64,000 bases of DNA from Crotophaga sulcirostris (taxonomy: Eukaryota; Chordata; Aves; Cuculiformes; Crotophagidae). The stretch is taken from the NCBI GenBank assembly GCA_013397455.1, contig VYZB01000036.1, positions 2,193,636 through 2,257,635 on the forward strand. The letters are read 5' to 3'. The position numbers were made by a program, and so were the translations under genes. Below the pieces are notes generated by a model. The model was not told the origin of the DNA. It made no database searches and worked only from the letters and a program-made list of their open reading frames with translations. Shown one piece after another: positions 50,471 to 64,000 of the stretch; positions within the stretch are counted from its first letter, which is position 1, and the number at the start of each line of letters is the position of its first letter.

Positions 50471-53400
50471 AAGGGAACTTGCACTGCTTAAGTTAGAGGA
50501 ATTTTGGGGTCAATAATCAGTAAGACAGAATTTAAGATTAACTTTTAATTTCAGATGCCCAACTTCATGAAAGTCAAAAAGAACTTCTGAAACTGAAAGC
50601 ATTTCTCTTTTTTTTCAATTATATGAACAGACCTAATATAAGGTAATTCCTCTCAGTAAATGTAGCATAGGCTAATTCCTCTCCCCACAAACCTCAGTGC
50701 TTACAACCTTAAAACACCACAACTGCTGCAGTACTATTGCTTCAGCCCCATGGAGAAGACAGAACATTAACAGAAGAAGCAACGGTAGAGAGAAGAGTTA
50801 CACAGGTGTATGTAATATTCAAATACAGTCTAATATTAATGGTGCATTGTCTTTGCCTGGGGCAATGCTGATATCTAGCTATGATCGTAAACTCATTTCT
50901 CCTACTCTTCATGCGATTTCTGTAGGAACACTGCTTTTCTTTCATTGATCTAAAATAGCTCAACTTTGAGGGAGGGAAAAAAGCACAGTAATGGAGACAA
51001 TTTTTGATTCTGTTGCACATGCTACATGTCTCTTTCAACCCTAGCAGCACTGAAAACAGAGTAAAACTTGTACAGATACCGATTCAGCACTGGGACAGCC
51101 TCTCTCTGGCCTCCAGCAATAGGGGCTTTTAACACCTGCTGATGAATCTTTACTGGGGAGTGGAGTGAGAAAAGGAAAACAAGACAAGCTGCTGGAAGGT
51201 TGCTCGTTATCTGTTCTCTAGCGTTTCTTCTTGGTCATAGATTACCCTTTTCACAATGCTTGCCCCATGCACTCTTCTCAGAAAGCTGTGGCTAAGGTGC
51301 AGCATAATTGTGATGAAATTTAATAATGACACAGTGCAGCTGAGAAGGTATGAGGCCTCAGCATGGATTTTGGCTACATGAGGACCCGGCATGTTGAAGT
51401 AAAAAATGCCTCAAGATAAGTGCTGCAAGGGAATTTTCTTTCTTCAGAGATCTTTTACTGTATGTCTGAATAACTGCTTATATTGTCTATGCAGACTTCA
51501 TAGGTTGCTCATGCTGAGTGAATGCCTATTTCAAAAAACAAGATTCCTCCTAAATACTTAATTTTTATGCTCTGCTTGAAGTCTCAAATTGTTATTCAAG
51601 GACAGCAAGTATATTTCCAGCAATAAAAACAACTCAGTGGGAAGTTTAACTATTTTATCCTTGCCTTCACTGTATCACAAATGAGGCAAGATTTCTTCTT
51701 TTCAAGACACAGCTCTAATTCAACGTGACCACAAACTTTTTGATAAAGTGTCTGTCATTTAAATGCTACACAGATCTCGGTGCATCAGGAGTTTACATTG
51801 ACAGAAATATTAAAACACAAATCATAATGCAGCACTTCTTAAAGATCCAAAGGAAAGTAGTTTCGAACATCTTCTTGGTAGTAATAAAAGCCCAAATAAA
51901 TCAGGGCTACAAAAGACATTAGTTAAAATAAGCCATATCTTGGCCAAGATACAGCAGCAATCATTTGAAAAATGCATGTGAAGAGCAGTATGAAGAGCAG
52001 AGTCTTGGCTCTCATTTGCAATTCACTGCCTTGTGGTCCTTGTACCTGTTCTTTCTTGAAACTACAACACCCTAGCCACCACTGGTGAAGTGCAGTGTGC
52101 AGAATGACACAAGTATTAGTTGTTTTATGACAATCATAACATGAATGATTACATCAACAAGCCAGTAAGCAGATGTTTTTACCAGTCCAGCCACACTAGA
52201 AGTTTCCTTCTTGCTTTGCTCTTGCACTCTCTGCCTTTCTCAGTTTGATGAAGATGTACAGGCATAGCATGTGACATAGTTTAAAGATGATTTATAAGTA
52301 GGTGAATTCAACATTCATACAATATTTTATTAATGATTTATGCACTTCAGGATGCAGACATTAAATAATTAAGAACATTTAAAGCATATGAAAAGTCAGC
52401 ATTGGTGACACAGTCCAATGAAAGTCATGGTTCTTACTTATGCTAATCAGGATTCATACCCCTCCTGGGAAGCTGAACCTGTCAGCAGTTATTCCATGGC
52501 AGAGCTCCTGTGACAGCTGGTTCCTCAGCTGATGACCGTGCTCATAGGATCCCACTTACTTCAGCCAGTCATATGTAGGGCATCCTATCAAGACGTGCTT
52601 ACTGATTTGCTACAAAATCCATTTCTTCATGCAGTTCTGCATCTAAAAGATGCAGTCTCTAGTTGCCCTGTCCCTCCAAATGGCCACTGCCTGCTATATT
52701 TTTTCTACTAGATAATTGGGTTGCGTGAGTGAGGGGAGTTGACTGTCTGGTCTACTTCAGTGGTTATCAGTCTTCCTCTAGGTGAGGCTTTTGTGAAAAA
52801 GACCAGTGTCATTCTGTCCCTGTCCGAGCCAGATCTTTGTTACTGTCTTCCCAGGCTCAGCCATCCTCTCCAGCAGTACCAAGACTATCAGGACTCACAC
52901 TTTACCCATGCTTAATCTGCTTCCTCCTGCTCACCTAAAACCTGCTTCCCACAGAACAGGCACTGAATCCAGGCTACTGATCTTACCTGAGCTTGGCTAA
53001 TCCAGTTCAGAGCCTCTCAGTCATTTCAGTGCTCCCTCCCCATGCTCCAAGCACCTAAGGCACGCTGCAAAAAGAGTCCAGTCACCCTCAAGCTCTCCAT
53101 TGAGCCACAGCACACTGTCCTTGCACCTCTCCAGTGAGGGCTTCCTTATTTATTGCATCCCCTTGCAGGTTCAGCAAGACAGTCAGGAGTTGTCATGCAC
53201 ATTCAGGTGTTACAATGATGGTGTGAGCTGCTTCTTGCCAGAGAAACAAGGAAGTGAAAGGAGAAAAAAAAAATAACACTCAGCCTTCAAACAAATTAAA
53301 GTTGCCTGACTCAGATACATACATTGACACAGCTGCTTTATGGAAAAGGTTGTCAAATGTGAGTACCAAAACACTGTTTAATCAAGCATAACATACTGTA

Positions 53401-56400
53401 CCATAATATTAGTCTTGGCTGTGCATGTGTCCCAGGAGTTCATATCACCATGAATCACTTGTTATGTTTTTCTTTGAAGACTTTTGGTGGGCGGCTCAGA
53501 GTGCGAGACGTGTTCTTGTTAACTCAGGAATGTTCTCATTTGGATGATTTAGGCTTCAGAAGGAAAAGTCCCTGAAACTGATATGGAAGTTGGATACCAT
53601 GCCTTGATGCACCCCCACATCCCACGAGATCTTTGCTTGCTTGAAGATGTTGTGTATATTGAAAGTCAGTGTAAAGCCAGATGGATTGTTACAATAACAG
53701 TGACCTGTGTCTGGATTGGGATTTATCTCCTAGACTATTCATATGATGTATGCCAAGGTTACTGAAAAATCAGACATTGCCAGTGGAGAGGCATTTCCGT
53801 CCGCAGGTTCCTGTGGCCTCTTCTGCCATACATCTTTCTTTTCTTTTGGAAAAAAAAAAAAGTAAACAAAACCTAGGGACCAAAACCAGCAAGTCAAAGC
53901 AGCCAATTAATAGAGGAAAGAAGTACTCTAGGTCAAGGGAGATGTGCTGACCTGCCTCCCCCGACACGCTATTCAGCTGCCAGAATAACTGCTATCTCAA
54001 AGCTTATGCATGACCCAGGCACTTTTTGTTCTGAAAACATTTCCTGCTACAATAGATTCTTTGGCCCTGGAGCCTCTGTTTTCCTGTGTTTTTCACTGTC
54101 AAAAAGTGCGTAGATTTGCATTACTTGTATCAACACAGCAGCAGTCAGCAATATTTTAAATATCATCAAGGCGCAGGGAGTCCATGGCACCAGTTCTGAC
54201 TGGCTAGATAACTTTTTTTTTTTGCTAGAATCTTTTGCCAAGTATATTTACTTGAAAAATATTACCTATTCCAGTACTTATGTGTCTGCTTAGCACAGCT
54301 CTGTGTTACCTGTGGATACCTGGGCTTCTTCTAAATAAGCCACAGTAGACAGAGTACCACATCTGACAACTAGCCCCACTTTTTCTGTAATGTTAGCTCC
54401 TCTGCCTCTACTCCACATGCAATGCATAGCACAGATACGCCCCTCAGGATAAATTCACACAGCAGACTGAAGGTGTGATTCTGTCATGAGTTGGTAACAA
54501 CAGCTGTAATGCTTTAAGATCACAGTACTCTGCACATGCTAGCAACAAAAGCAGTCACAACCAGATGTACCAAGGCAGTAAAACTGAGTTTTGCACTCTC
54601 AATTGTTTGGGCCCTCCCTACAAGCCTATCGTGTGCTTCCCTTCCATGACAGCAAGAAATTGGACCTTCCCAGACTGCAAAGAACTGAAGCCAAGTGGCA
54701 TCACTGTGCAGGAGCCAGGGAGTGACTCAACATTAGGAGGACATATGTGGCACAGGGGGATGGTTGTACCCCTTTATGTAGCATAAGGTAGGGCAGAATG
54801 GCCCTAGACATGAGCCTAGGAGTGGGGTTCTTACCTGCTCAAGTTAGTGAGATGTCTGCTTTTGCACTGGAAGAAAATAAGTTCTCTTTAGGTTTGCTTT
54901 CTGGGTTTGGACCTGTGCCGATGCTTCCACCCCTACAGTTAATAAATTTATGTTCTTAGTAATATACTGCATCCACAGATGCTCCACTGCTACTGTCACC
55001 CAGATTAAAATTTGCATGCTTGCATATCCTCCCTATATACATTCCCTCCATCGAATATGCAACCTTTTAGATATTCATATAGGCCCTCATTACTATGTAG
55101 GCTCACCACTTAACATTTTTTAGGGCTTTCGCCCTCATAAAAAGCCTTGGGAAAATGTAAAACCTATTGTTGTTTTATGAGAAGAGAAGACAAAGAAATA
55201 TGGAGGGTCAGATCCAGAAGGTTGCTTTTGAGACCATCTCAGTTTGCAGACAGCAATTAGATGCAGAAGTCTCATACCATGAACTTCAAAACTCTGGCTT
55301 GTACTCCTAGTGCCTAAGCCCATAGTTATCAGGGGTTTATAGTGAAGGTTCCTTGCCTACAGATCTACTTTCTCAAATAAGTGGAACTGCCTCAAACTCT
55401 TCAGGCCTAGCTACTCATACTTCTCATGCTTGAGCTGACTAGGGCCTAAAAATTAGGCTTTGCTGAAGTATACCCCTTAAGCTTCTTCTCTGGAAGACGT
55501 GCTCCAGATGGTTATGGTACTTAGGGAATGAGTGGCTGCATTCTGTGCTTCCTTCTCCTTATGCAGAATCACATTTCTTCTTTCATCTCTTTGCGCTGCC
55601 CTTCCCCCACCCACTAGGACCTGAAGGACTTGGGTTATAAGGGTGCAGCAGGGCTCTTGCTTCTTTTGTTTGAAGCTGTATTTTGCAAATAAGAATCAAA
55701 TATTCCCTAAGAAAAAGAAATAAAATTATTTTAAATAAAAAAAATTGTTCTTGATGACTTGATTAAAGCAACAGCTGGAATCCAACTATGCTACACAACC
55801 AAGGAACAGCTTATTTGCCCTCCAGCCTGTTTGGTCTTTAAATTCTGTCAGTAGAAAACACTGCACATTCTGTAGGAAGAATAGTTTCTCCTTCCCATCC
55901 CATCTTGATACATTTGTATTTCCCTTCCTCCTCCCCCATACCTTGGAACCTGGGAACTGGGACAGCCTTAGGCGGTGGACAGAAATCTATAGAGTTCAAG
56001 ACAGTAACATTGAAGGAGGAACTGAACTCATACCTTCACTCCCAGATGAGTTCTCCAAACACGGAGGTCTTGTATAGAAAAGTGTCTGCTTCTTCTGGTG
56101 TTAGAAGAAAGGAGTGTCTCTCTAACACTCACTAGATGCTTAATCCCTGTGGAACTTTGGTTCCCAGCTCTTCATCGTGTATTCGTCAGAGGATGAGCAT
56201 GTAAAGGTTTTAGGCATAAGAAAAAAAAAGCAAGTCTTTTTAAGTATTTGGATCAGACAAACTAAACTATTTACACAAAATCCCATTGGATGTCTGCAAG
56301 CACAAGCACTGAACCCACGCTTCTTAAGGTCTAGGCAACTGCCAGTGTTAGTGAACATCCTTCCACTTTCAGGTTGATAAGGGATGTGTCTTGCTTGCTG

Positions 56401-59400
56401 TGTGAAATGCCCGTGGCAGTGTGTGGCTTCTGGTAAACAAGAGCAAAAGAGCCAGGATTCAAGTTGTGATGAAGCCTTTCTGCTTACCTATAGTCACAGC
56501 TGAGGCTATAATAATTGCCTTGTCCTTCTGGCTGAGAATGGGACAGCTGCTGTTTTAACAGACTGCCAAGCACTTGCAGCGGTATGAAGTATTTTACTTC
56601 CTGAAGCCACCTGTCCCATACTTTACCAAGTTACCTGCCAAAAAGAGAAGCAGCAGTGCTCTTGCTTACTCTGGTTTTGTCCAAGATTTATTTATAATAA
56701 AGATCTATTTATATTTCATAAAAACAGATTTATCTTTGATTTCCTTTTTTGTTTTGATGGGGAAAAAATAGGGAGGGGAAAAGCAATAACTTATCATTTG
56801 ACTTCAGTCACTAGCCTCTGTTTCTAGGAACCTAGCAGTCCCTCAGTAAAGGCTTTAAAAACATGGAAAGCAATTCCCTGTGTGCCTTTGCATCATTTCA
56901 GAGAATTCACCGTGACTTCTGGTAATGGCATTTCCTGACTGCAGGATTCCAACTTACTCCTGTACAAGAGAGTGCAAAAATACAGTGTTTGTGGTTGGAT
57001 AAACCAGGAAAGCTGCACCTGCAGGGAGAGGCATGGGGCATGTGATTGCTTTCCGGAACAGTAGAGCTATTAGCTTTGTGGCCAAGGCCTAGAGCTGGAA
57101 AGATTGTGTTCATTGTGTTGGGAAATTGTTTGATTGACTGCTGAAGCTTGCCATATGTGTGAAACATTCGTCTGCTTTCCTCTCTATGACTACAGTTATT
57201 TCATTAAATAAAGAGGTAAAGCTACAACATTTACAGTCTAAGCATCCTCATCTGATGCCATGTCCTCAAAGCATCACCTATCATATTCCCTACACTAAGG
57301 GCCATCACCTTAACCAAAAGATCTAGTGAAACTGATATTTATATCTAAGCTAGACTTTTATCAATTTGTCCCTCAGAAAGCAAACACAAACCTTGGTTAA
57401 GCTCTTGCTGTTCTTCTTTTTTGTTTGCCTGTAGAAAAACTATTGCATAGCTATTATTAGTTAAGGTTGAGTTATGGTTACTGCAGAACTCATGAATGGA
57501 AAAGAGAAGGTCACTGAGTCCAAGCTCAGTAACTTTTTCTTCATGCTCTCTTCACAAGGATTCTTCCAGGCTATTGACACATTCATACTATCCACAGCTT
57601 GCACTACAGCAGGGGAATTCCCTGCTAAGCAGATCCCTCCAGCCATATAGACTGGATCTATTAGCAGAATGGCAAAAAGTAGACATAAAGGAAGAAGGAG
57701 AGCATGCAGAATCCGACAGGTGAAATCTCCTCCTTCTAGGTAAGCTGACAAGAGAGAATATATGATCAACACAGCAGTGGGGGCTACTGCTAGCCAATCC
57801 AACTGCCTTCAATTTCTTTTTGCCTTCTTGTCTGCCACGTGGGACTGTGGGAAATGTCTCCAGGGCTTGCTTTTGTCTAAGACACGGAGGAAAGAAAGAA
57901 ATTAAATGATGAAATTAAATGTTGACGCTACTGAGGTGAATATCAAGGAAAGGAAAGAACAGGAATATTTAGGGCAAGTTCTTCTCCCTCTTAAAGCAGA
58001 ACTGTTGATAACTGTGCATGTATGGCTACAAAAGGAAATAACTGGAAAAAAAAGGGTACTCTTGAAGCCTTCTCATCTCACTTTAATATTAAACTAAAAA
58101 GATGTTTTCTGGTCTACATGGCTTTTTAGGTAGCTGTGAAGATCTGAGCTCTACTGTAATTAAGTTTTGTAATGCAGTGTAGGTTTGAGGTACAGTCACT
58201 GGGCAGTGGAGTTGAGGTAGAAGACTGTGCCTTCCCATATAACTCCTTCCTGAGGTGTTTCTTTTCTATATGTTTTGATTTAGCTTTTTTCTCTTTGCCA
58301 TTTGGTCTTTTCTTAGTGTGCTTTGTAATAGGAACATCAAAGTGCTGGCAAGGAATCTCACTGGTCAAGTCCAGGCTCCCATTGTCATTAAATATCATTA
58401 CAACAATCACAACTGATTCAAAACTATGCAGTATGAATGCCTTGATGGGGCCCAATCTTAAGAAATGTTGTTATTTGTGGAGTGAGAGACCTGCCAATTT
58501 GGAGTGAGACTGGAATCCTAAACTGGAAATAGGAAAAATGAGAAGCCAGCTGAATGAAACTAAAAAGAACTCATCACCTTGCATCTGTTGCAATGTGAGA
58601 AAACCACTTATCTAGGAGATTAGGAGGTTTCAAAAGGCTGGATGCTTGCAAAAAATATACTGCTCCACCTTCATGGGGAGTGTGGAGGCTTCTAATACCT
58701 AATGACATAATTTACTGACTTTCTGGGAATAAAGGAGCTACTCTATAGGTAGGAATTTGTGTAAGTCAGCACACAAAATAGTGCTGAGATTGAATGACTT
58801 TGCAGGATCACCTGTCCACAAAGCCACTGGTGATTGCAAACCTCTTCTGCTGCCATAGAAGAGTCAAACAGAAAGTACCACGTTTTCCAGTATGTAGCTG
58901 AATTAAGTTTGGTGAGAAATTATGATCTTAGCCATTCATCACACCAAAGCAAGGGGCAGGAAACTGCAAGAGGCATAACAAATATGGTACACGGCCTCTT
59001 CTGAATGGCATGCAGCAAAACTGGTACAGAACCAGGCCCTGAGCACCATGGAGTATCTCAGGAGAGATACCAACAACATTCACAGGCACCTGGATCTCAT
59101 TGGGCTCAAAACCCAGAGGTTCCTATTTGTATAAAGGCAAAAACATCACTACACCACTGAGCTCCTGGTGATGTGCTTGTTGTCTTGATTGGAGAGAAAA
59201 AACAGTCGTCTAGCACAGGGGCCTTAAAATGTTGCTAAGTCTTGTTTCAAAATATGTGTCAGTGTAGCATACACAAACTGAGGTAACTCCAGACATTGAT
59301 TTGGGCCTCAAAAATACATTAATAATTACTGAGTCAGGGAAAAGGGTCCTGGTAGAGCTGCTAGGTAGGTGCAATGGCATCACGCAGGAAAACAAGGTAC

Positions 59401-61088
59401 AGATCAGACAGGAGGAGTAAATGGACACTCTGCAAGGCATCCATTAAGTTCAGGAGACAGTAAAGAAATTGAATTTTGTAATATATAACAAAACCCACTT
59501 TCAAATGAAGCTTGATTCAAGGTTTGCTGCTTCTGTATTTCAAAACAGGAAAAGTTGACAAAACCAGTAAAAGAAGAAAAGTTACAGAAAACCTCCTGCT
59601 TCTAAAATCCCTATTGGGAAAAGCCTTCTACAGAGATTTCTAGGAGAAGAATTAGCTAAAGCTGATACAATATTTGCAAAACCTCTATATTATAAAATGG
59701 AAGGATGAGGACTGGCAGAGAGAATTCATTTCAATAGCCATATTTACAATCAATCCAAGTTTTAAAGAAAATACTGGGCTCTATCCCAAAGCAAAATTTT
59801 TTGAAACTGCTGGGCAAGGCAGTTGGCTGAGGTCTTTCAAGAGGAAACGGGAACAGATAAAACCAAAAAATTATAATTGAAGAAGAGGCTGCTTAAAAGC
59901 TCGTCAGACCTCTATATGTATAAAGAAGGCAGACTGGGGTAAGGAGTGTGTTACTGTGGCAGTAATAAAGGATCACACTCATTTCTGTGAAAAAATCGAG
60001 AACACGCATGGCATAAAAATCACTATCTGTTATCTGCAATTAAAGGTGCGTTTGCCTTATTAGCTGCTGATAAGAATTTCCTTAAGGTATACTTAGTCTA
60101 ATCCTACATAAAATGGAGATTGAAGATGATAAGTAGTGTTAAGAAACAGTAGCTTACCAAGGTATTTTGCTGTAAAATAGGTTGATGTTTAGAAGAAATG
60201 TGCTGCCTGTGCCAGTAGAGACATCTTGCATCAGTTCCTCTTAGCGTGACAGAAACAGTAACTGTGCATGCATTGAAAAATTGTATTGAAATGCCTCTTG
60301 CCTTTGCTTGTGGGTCTCTTACCTCTGCCAAGCTTAATTATGCTCACACTGAAAGAGAAGCCCCCAGATGCACTCTGGGGATGTAAAAGGTTTTGCCACA
60401 GGTCACTCTTCTGCCATTTAAATGTTTATACAAAGAAGGCAATGGGAATGACCATTACTTTTGAAAGCCCACTGCTATGCCATTCATGTCCAAGAGTCTC
60501 AGCCAGTAAGAAAAATGCAGCCTATTTGTTATTTTACCATTAGTAGCAGGAGGTAACAGTAAGCAAGCAGCAAAAAGGACAGCCTGTGTTTTGCTACAGG
60601 CTGATTAAAACCTTAAGGAAATTAGGAATAATTAATTCTACCTTAAATAATAGACTACAGCACAAGAAAGGACTACTTCACAACTCCCGGGTAGCCACAG
60701 AGAACAGTCACACAGCATTTTTCATAAAATAATCAACTCCACAGGAGGAGCTGTTACAGTTTTTGCTCACCCTTCTCCTCAGAATCATACAAGCAAGGGT
60801 GAGACATCTTAATGCAGGAGACATAAAGCACTCAGCATATTTAATCTGAATGTTGCCACAAACATGCTTGATGTCTAGAAATACACTGGGGAAAACAGAA
60901 ACACCAAGGAAAGGCCACAGAGCAGCATTTGTACAAACACAAAAATAAATTGGTAGTTTATGAACTAGTATGAATATTCTGATAAAGCCAGTGAAAATGA
61001 ATTACTTATAAATTGGCACATAATAAGTTTGTGATGGTGAATGTAGCACCTGAAACTCGATGAACCATCTGGGAAGTTGCCTCCAGTC

Positions 61089-61113
61089 TTATATTCCTTA
61101 CCAAGGAATATAA
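61089..61113. repeat. 11-bp palindrome with 3-base centre
   Basis: ttatattcctt, acc, aaggaatataa: perfectly complementary arms. Confidence 0.9.
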
Positions 61114-63576
61114 AGGAAGCCTTCCCTTGAAAGCTCTTTGCAACACAGTTCCCTCCACCTTTGTATGTGGCCGTATACTTGCTGCAGTGAGGATCTGTCT
61201 CACCTATTTCTTGCAATTGTTGATAACTCCATTCCTTTCCAGGGCCTCTGATCTTACAGTGATTCAGTATTCCCCTTGCTAAGTTACAGTTTATAAAAGG
61301 GACGTTAAAGAACTTAAATCCTCAGGTTCAGGGCCCTCAATTAATTGTTTCTCAAAAGAGCCTTATCTCTGCCATGGCTTTTGTTCGTCCATTTAACTGT
61401 GTGCAGTCTGGTACAATAATATAAAACAGGTAAACTGAGGTGCCACTTGATATTTATTTCTGAAAAATCAGACATATATCATATGTCTACACAACTATGT
61501 ATACAAAAGTTTATGGTTTTATTTGTTTTAAGAGGGCAATAAATACATAAGAAGGTTGCTTAGTCTGCGAGTACAGCTTATGCAGCTTAGTTCATAAGAA
61601 CTCCCATAAGTACAAGAAAAGCTGAGAAGTAATAAACTACTCTTTCATAGCCATTTCATACAGACTATGTAAGTTCATTAATAGAAATATGATTAGATTT
61701 CAGTAGATGCATGGTCTAAACAGCCTGAAAGATCCAATGTGTATTAAACACATCCTGAATTATGATGAATCTGTGAAAAATTGTCCCCCTTTATGGATGA
61801 CAGCTCTTAAACACAATGTGGATCACACAGATCACAGTTTTTATCCAAATGGCTGTTTGGAATGATTTGAAACACATCATATTATTACCTTAATAAGCAT
61901 GCCATAATAACAATAGCAGAAAGTTTGATCCAGCTATTTAGCAAGCAAAGTATGTTTTGGGTCCAAATGTGCCCAATAAATGAACAGCATGCCAAGCCAT
62001 GCAACAACCATTTCACTGGGTTTATCAAGCCCCTGTGAAGCCTCAGTAGAGGGCATGCCTCCATCAGGTCCATTAATGTCCATACTGCTCAACATCTGCA
62101 GCATAATTTGTCACGTTACAGTCACATCACAACCATTATTTGGAGACTTGCTGACACCCTTACACTGAGGAGCCCAAAGTCTGTTCAGCAGAGTCCAAAG
62201 ACAGAATGTTAAGTCAAAACCAAGAAGGTGACATTATAACATCAGTGCGGAGGAAATTATTATTAAAGTAGAAATTCCACTTTTCATCTTTGTGGAATAG
62301 CCCACTGTGCACTGGAGTCATGCTGGTGGAAAAAATCCTGGAGATCGGTTGGAGAGGTTCATATACAATAGAACGACTGAATTTGTATCATTTTTCTCAA
62401 ATATCCTGAGCTACATCCTCACAATATATCGAATGATGACTGAAAAAATGCAGCAATTGAGAAGGATGCAGTATTTTCAGTATAAGGTTGAGTGTAACTG
62501 CTTCATGGGAAATGAACTGCACCAGATTGAAGTACAAAATTCTGTAGATGAGTAGCAGATGGCAAATGAGGGCATGTGAATACATGCATCCCATACTAAG
62601 CCAAGCTGATAATTTACTAGAGATTTGTGTTCTGCTTTTAAAATTTTTAGCATTGTTAAATGTTTCCTTTAGATGTTTATAAAGAGTTAAAGCTGAATCA
62701 GAACTCACATTCTATTCTCCCTTAACTGCAAACACTTGCATATTTTTAAAGCACTCTGTTAGTGCTTACTATGTTTTGAAGCTCATAGTAATCAGGTAGA
62801 GCAGCCCTACAGGTGTAGCAGCAAGTTTATACATGTCTACAATCATGGCTATTTAGAAGCCCTGTAACACGTTCTCGTCATATTGACTTAGTGTGTAGAA
62901 TAAACACAATTTTAGCCAAATTGACAACTCATTAATATAATTGCTACAATACATAAATATTTTTGGATTGTGATTAGAGGAATTCATAATTAGAAATGCA
63001 CAGTCATTTTAAAGATCCCACGATGTCTTCATTGGAGCCAAGACAGACAACACAATAGGCAATTAAACAGGCTTCCTTGAGCGTGATTTCTTATATACAT
63101 CGGAAAAGCATAGAGCCTGCTCTTACATCCACACCTGTTTTTATCTTTGGAGTGTCTTCAGAGTCAACTGATATTTATTCAGGACATAAACCCAAGTTAA
63201 TGCATTTGGAACAATGTTTTCTTGCTCCCGTTCACATAATGAAATTTGCTTTTGACTTGAATGGGAGCAGTGCTGGGCTCTCTGCAGCTACTGATTATAT
63301 ATGTCAATATTAGGCTGTGTTTGAATGATGCTGTATTATGCATAAGAATAAAGTATCATGGAGTTGTTGTGAGACACCAGGCAACATAATTACATGGGCT
63401 GCAAGAGAAATACAAAGCAAAACATAGCACTATATATTAATAGCCCATCTCAGCCTTCCCTATCTGGACTTTTGTTTACTCAATTAGGAATTACTTTAAA
63501 GTTAAATCCGTATTTATTTTTCTGATGATATTCTTGTTCTGCATGAACATGCACTGAGAAGCCTTTGTTGACATGA

Positions 63577-64000
63577 CTGAGCAGGATATTGTGCAAAGCA
63601 GTTGACGTAGTCCTGCATGGCCTCCTTGTCTCTAACTTGGAGAGACGTGAATTCAACAGATGGAACACTTGGTGTGTAAGGAATTGGCTGGATAGTCATT
63701 CTCAAAGAGTTGTAGCCAATGGCTTGATGTCCAAGCGGAGACCAGTAACGAGTGGTGTTCCTCAGGGGTTGGTATTGGGACCAGTGTTGTTTAACATCTT
63801 TGTCACAGACATGGACAGTGGGATTGGATGCATGCTCAGCAAGTTTGACAACAATGCCAAACTACGCAGTGTGGTTGACACACTGGCAGGAAAGGAGGCC
63901 ATTCAGAGGGACCTCAACAGACTTGAGAGGTGGGCCCGTGCAAACCTCATGAAGTTCAACAAGGCCAAGTGCAAAGTCCTGCACCTGGGTGGGGGCAATT
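63577..64000 (+). pseudogene. CR1 LINE reverse transcriptase fragment, catalytic box lost, runs off the window
   Basis: Reading from 63577 in the frame of 63601 gives an uninterrupted CR1 ORF2 segment: LLVSNLERREFNRW, NWLDSHSQRVVANG, RRPVTSGVPQGLVLGPVLFN, VDTLAGKEAIQRDLNRLE, ARANLMKFNKAKCKVLHLG. The normal order of reverse transcriptase blocks is kept. The catalytic box, normally FADD in CR1, reads FDNN here, so both metal-binding aspartates are gone and the copy cannot be active. A TGA at 63574-63576 closes the frame on the left, which is near the 5' truncation point. The 3' part lies outside the window. Confidence 0.93.

Larger units (their letters stand above)
47873..63576. other. Long intergenic block, no gene recognised
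   Basis: About 15.7 kb of AT-rich sequence. Open frames are all short (111 codons or fewer) and unconnected. Seen inside: A/T runs (48420-48430, 53268-53276, 53850-53861), a 10-bp palindrome (50450-50470) and an 11-bp palindrome (61089-61113). Some stretches, for example 63.07-63.35 kb, lack repeats and could be conserved non-coding DNA, which cannot be judged without alignment. Confidence 0.5.

Noticed and set aside
53583..53765. 60-codon frame with a hydrophobic stretch resembling a membrane segment
   Set aside because: Short, isolated, no signal or family, and such stretches are common in AT-rich DNA.
58980..59135. 51-codon frame reading ...LSTMEYLRRDTNNIHRHL... that looked like an exon
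   Set aside because: No acceptor or donor fits the frame, no partner exon was found and I could not match it to a known protein.
61310..61345. ggttcagggcc as a tRNA B box
   Set aside because: No A box or cloverleaf could be placed around it.

Overview
The window looks like vertebrate, almost certainly avian, nuclear DNA. It holds the 3' end of one multi-exon gene with GT-AG introns, followed by a long AT-rich stretch with no recognisable gene, and nearly every repeat I can name is a CR1-type LINE fragment, several with the CR1 3' tail found in birds. No prokaryotic, phage, CRISPR or operon features are visible. The species cannot be fixed from the sequence alone.

Region 1 (1-about 9420): the last seven coding exons of a class B plexin on the + strand, best matched from memory to plexin-B2 (PLXNB2). 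Joined, the exons encode 260 C-terminal residues: the end of the Rho-binding domain, the second half of the split GAP domain including the LPLRFW arginine, the C-terminal helices, and the terminal VTDL PDZ ligand. Every exon joins in frame across consensus splice sites. A short 3' UTR with two poly(A) hexamers follows.

Region 2 (9421-63576): about 54 kb with no convincing gene. It contains CR1 LINE pieces of different ages and orientations (near 22.5, 25.5, 28.3, 35.0, 39.3, 42.8, 44.5, 45.1 and 47.8 kb), a probable fold-back repeat (34.8-35.0 kb), a 770-base assembly gap (38487-39256) lying against a CR1, short microsatellites, and a striking near-perfect 22-bp hairpin (14977-15030) set inside a larger array of alternating inverted repeats. 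Long open frames in this stretch show no protein family, splice structure or codon pattern and are treated as chance.

Region 3 (63577-64000): a CR1 reverse transcriptase fragment that runs off the window. Its frame is open, but the catalytic FADD box reads FDNN, so this copy is dead.

I found no convincing new biological system. The observations most worth a check are the nested hairpin at 15.0 kb, the fold-back/CR1 block at 34.8-35.5 kb, and the abutting opposite-facing CR1 tails.
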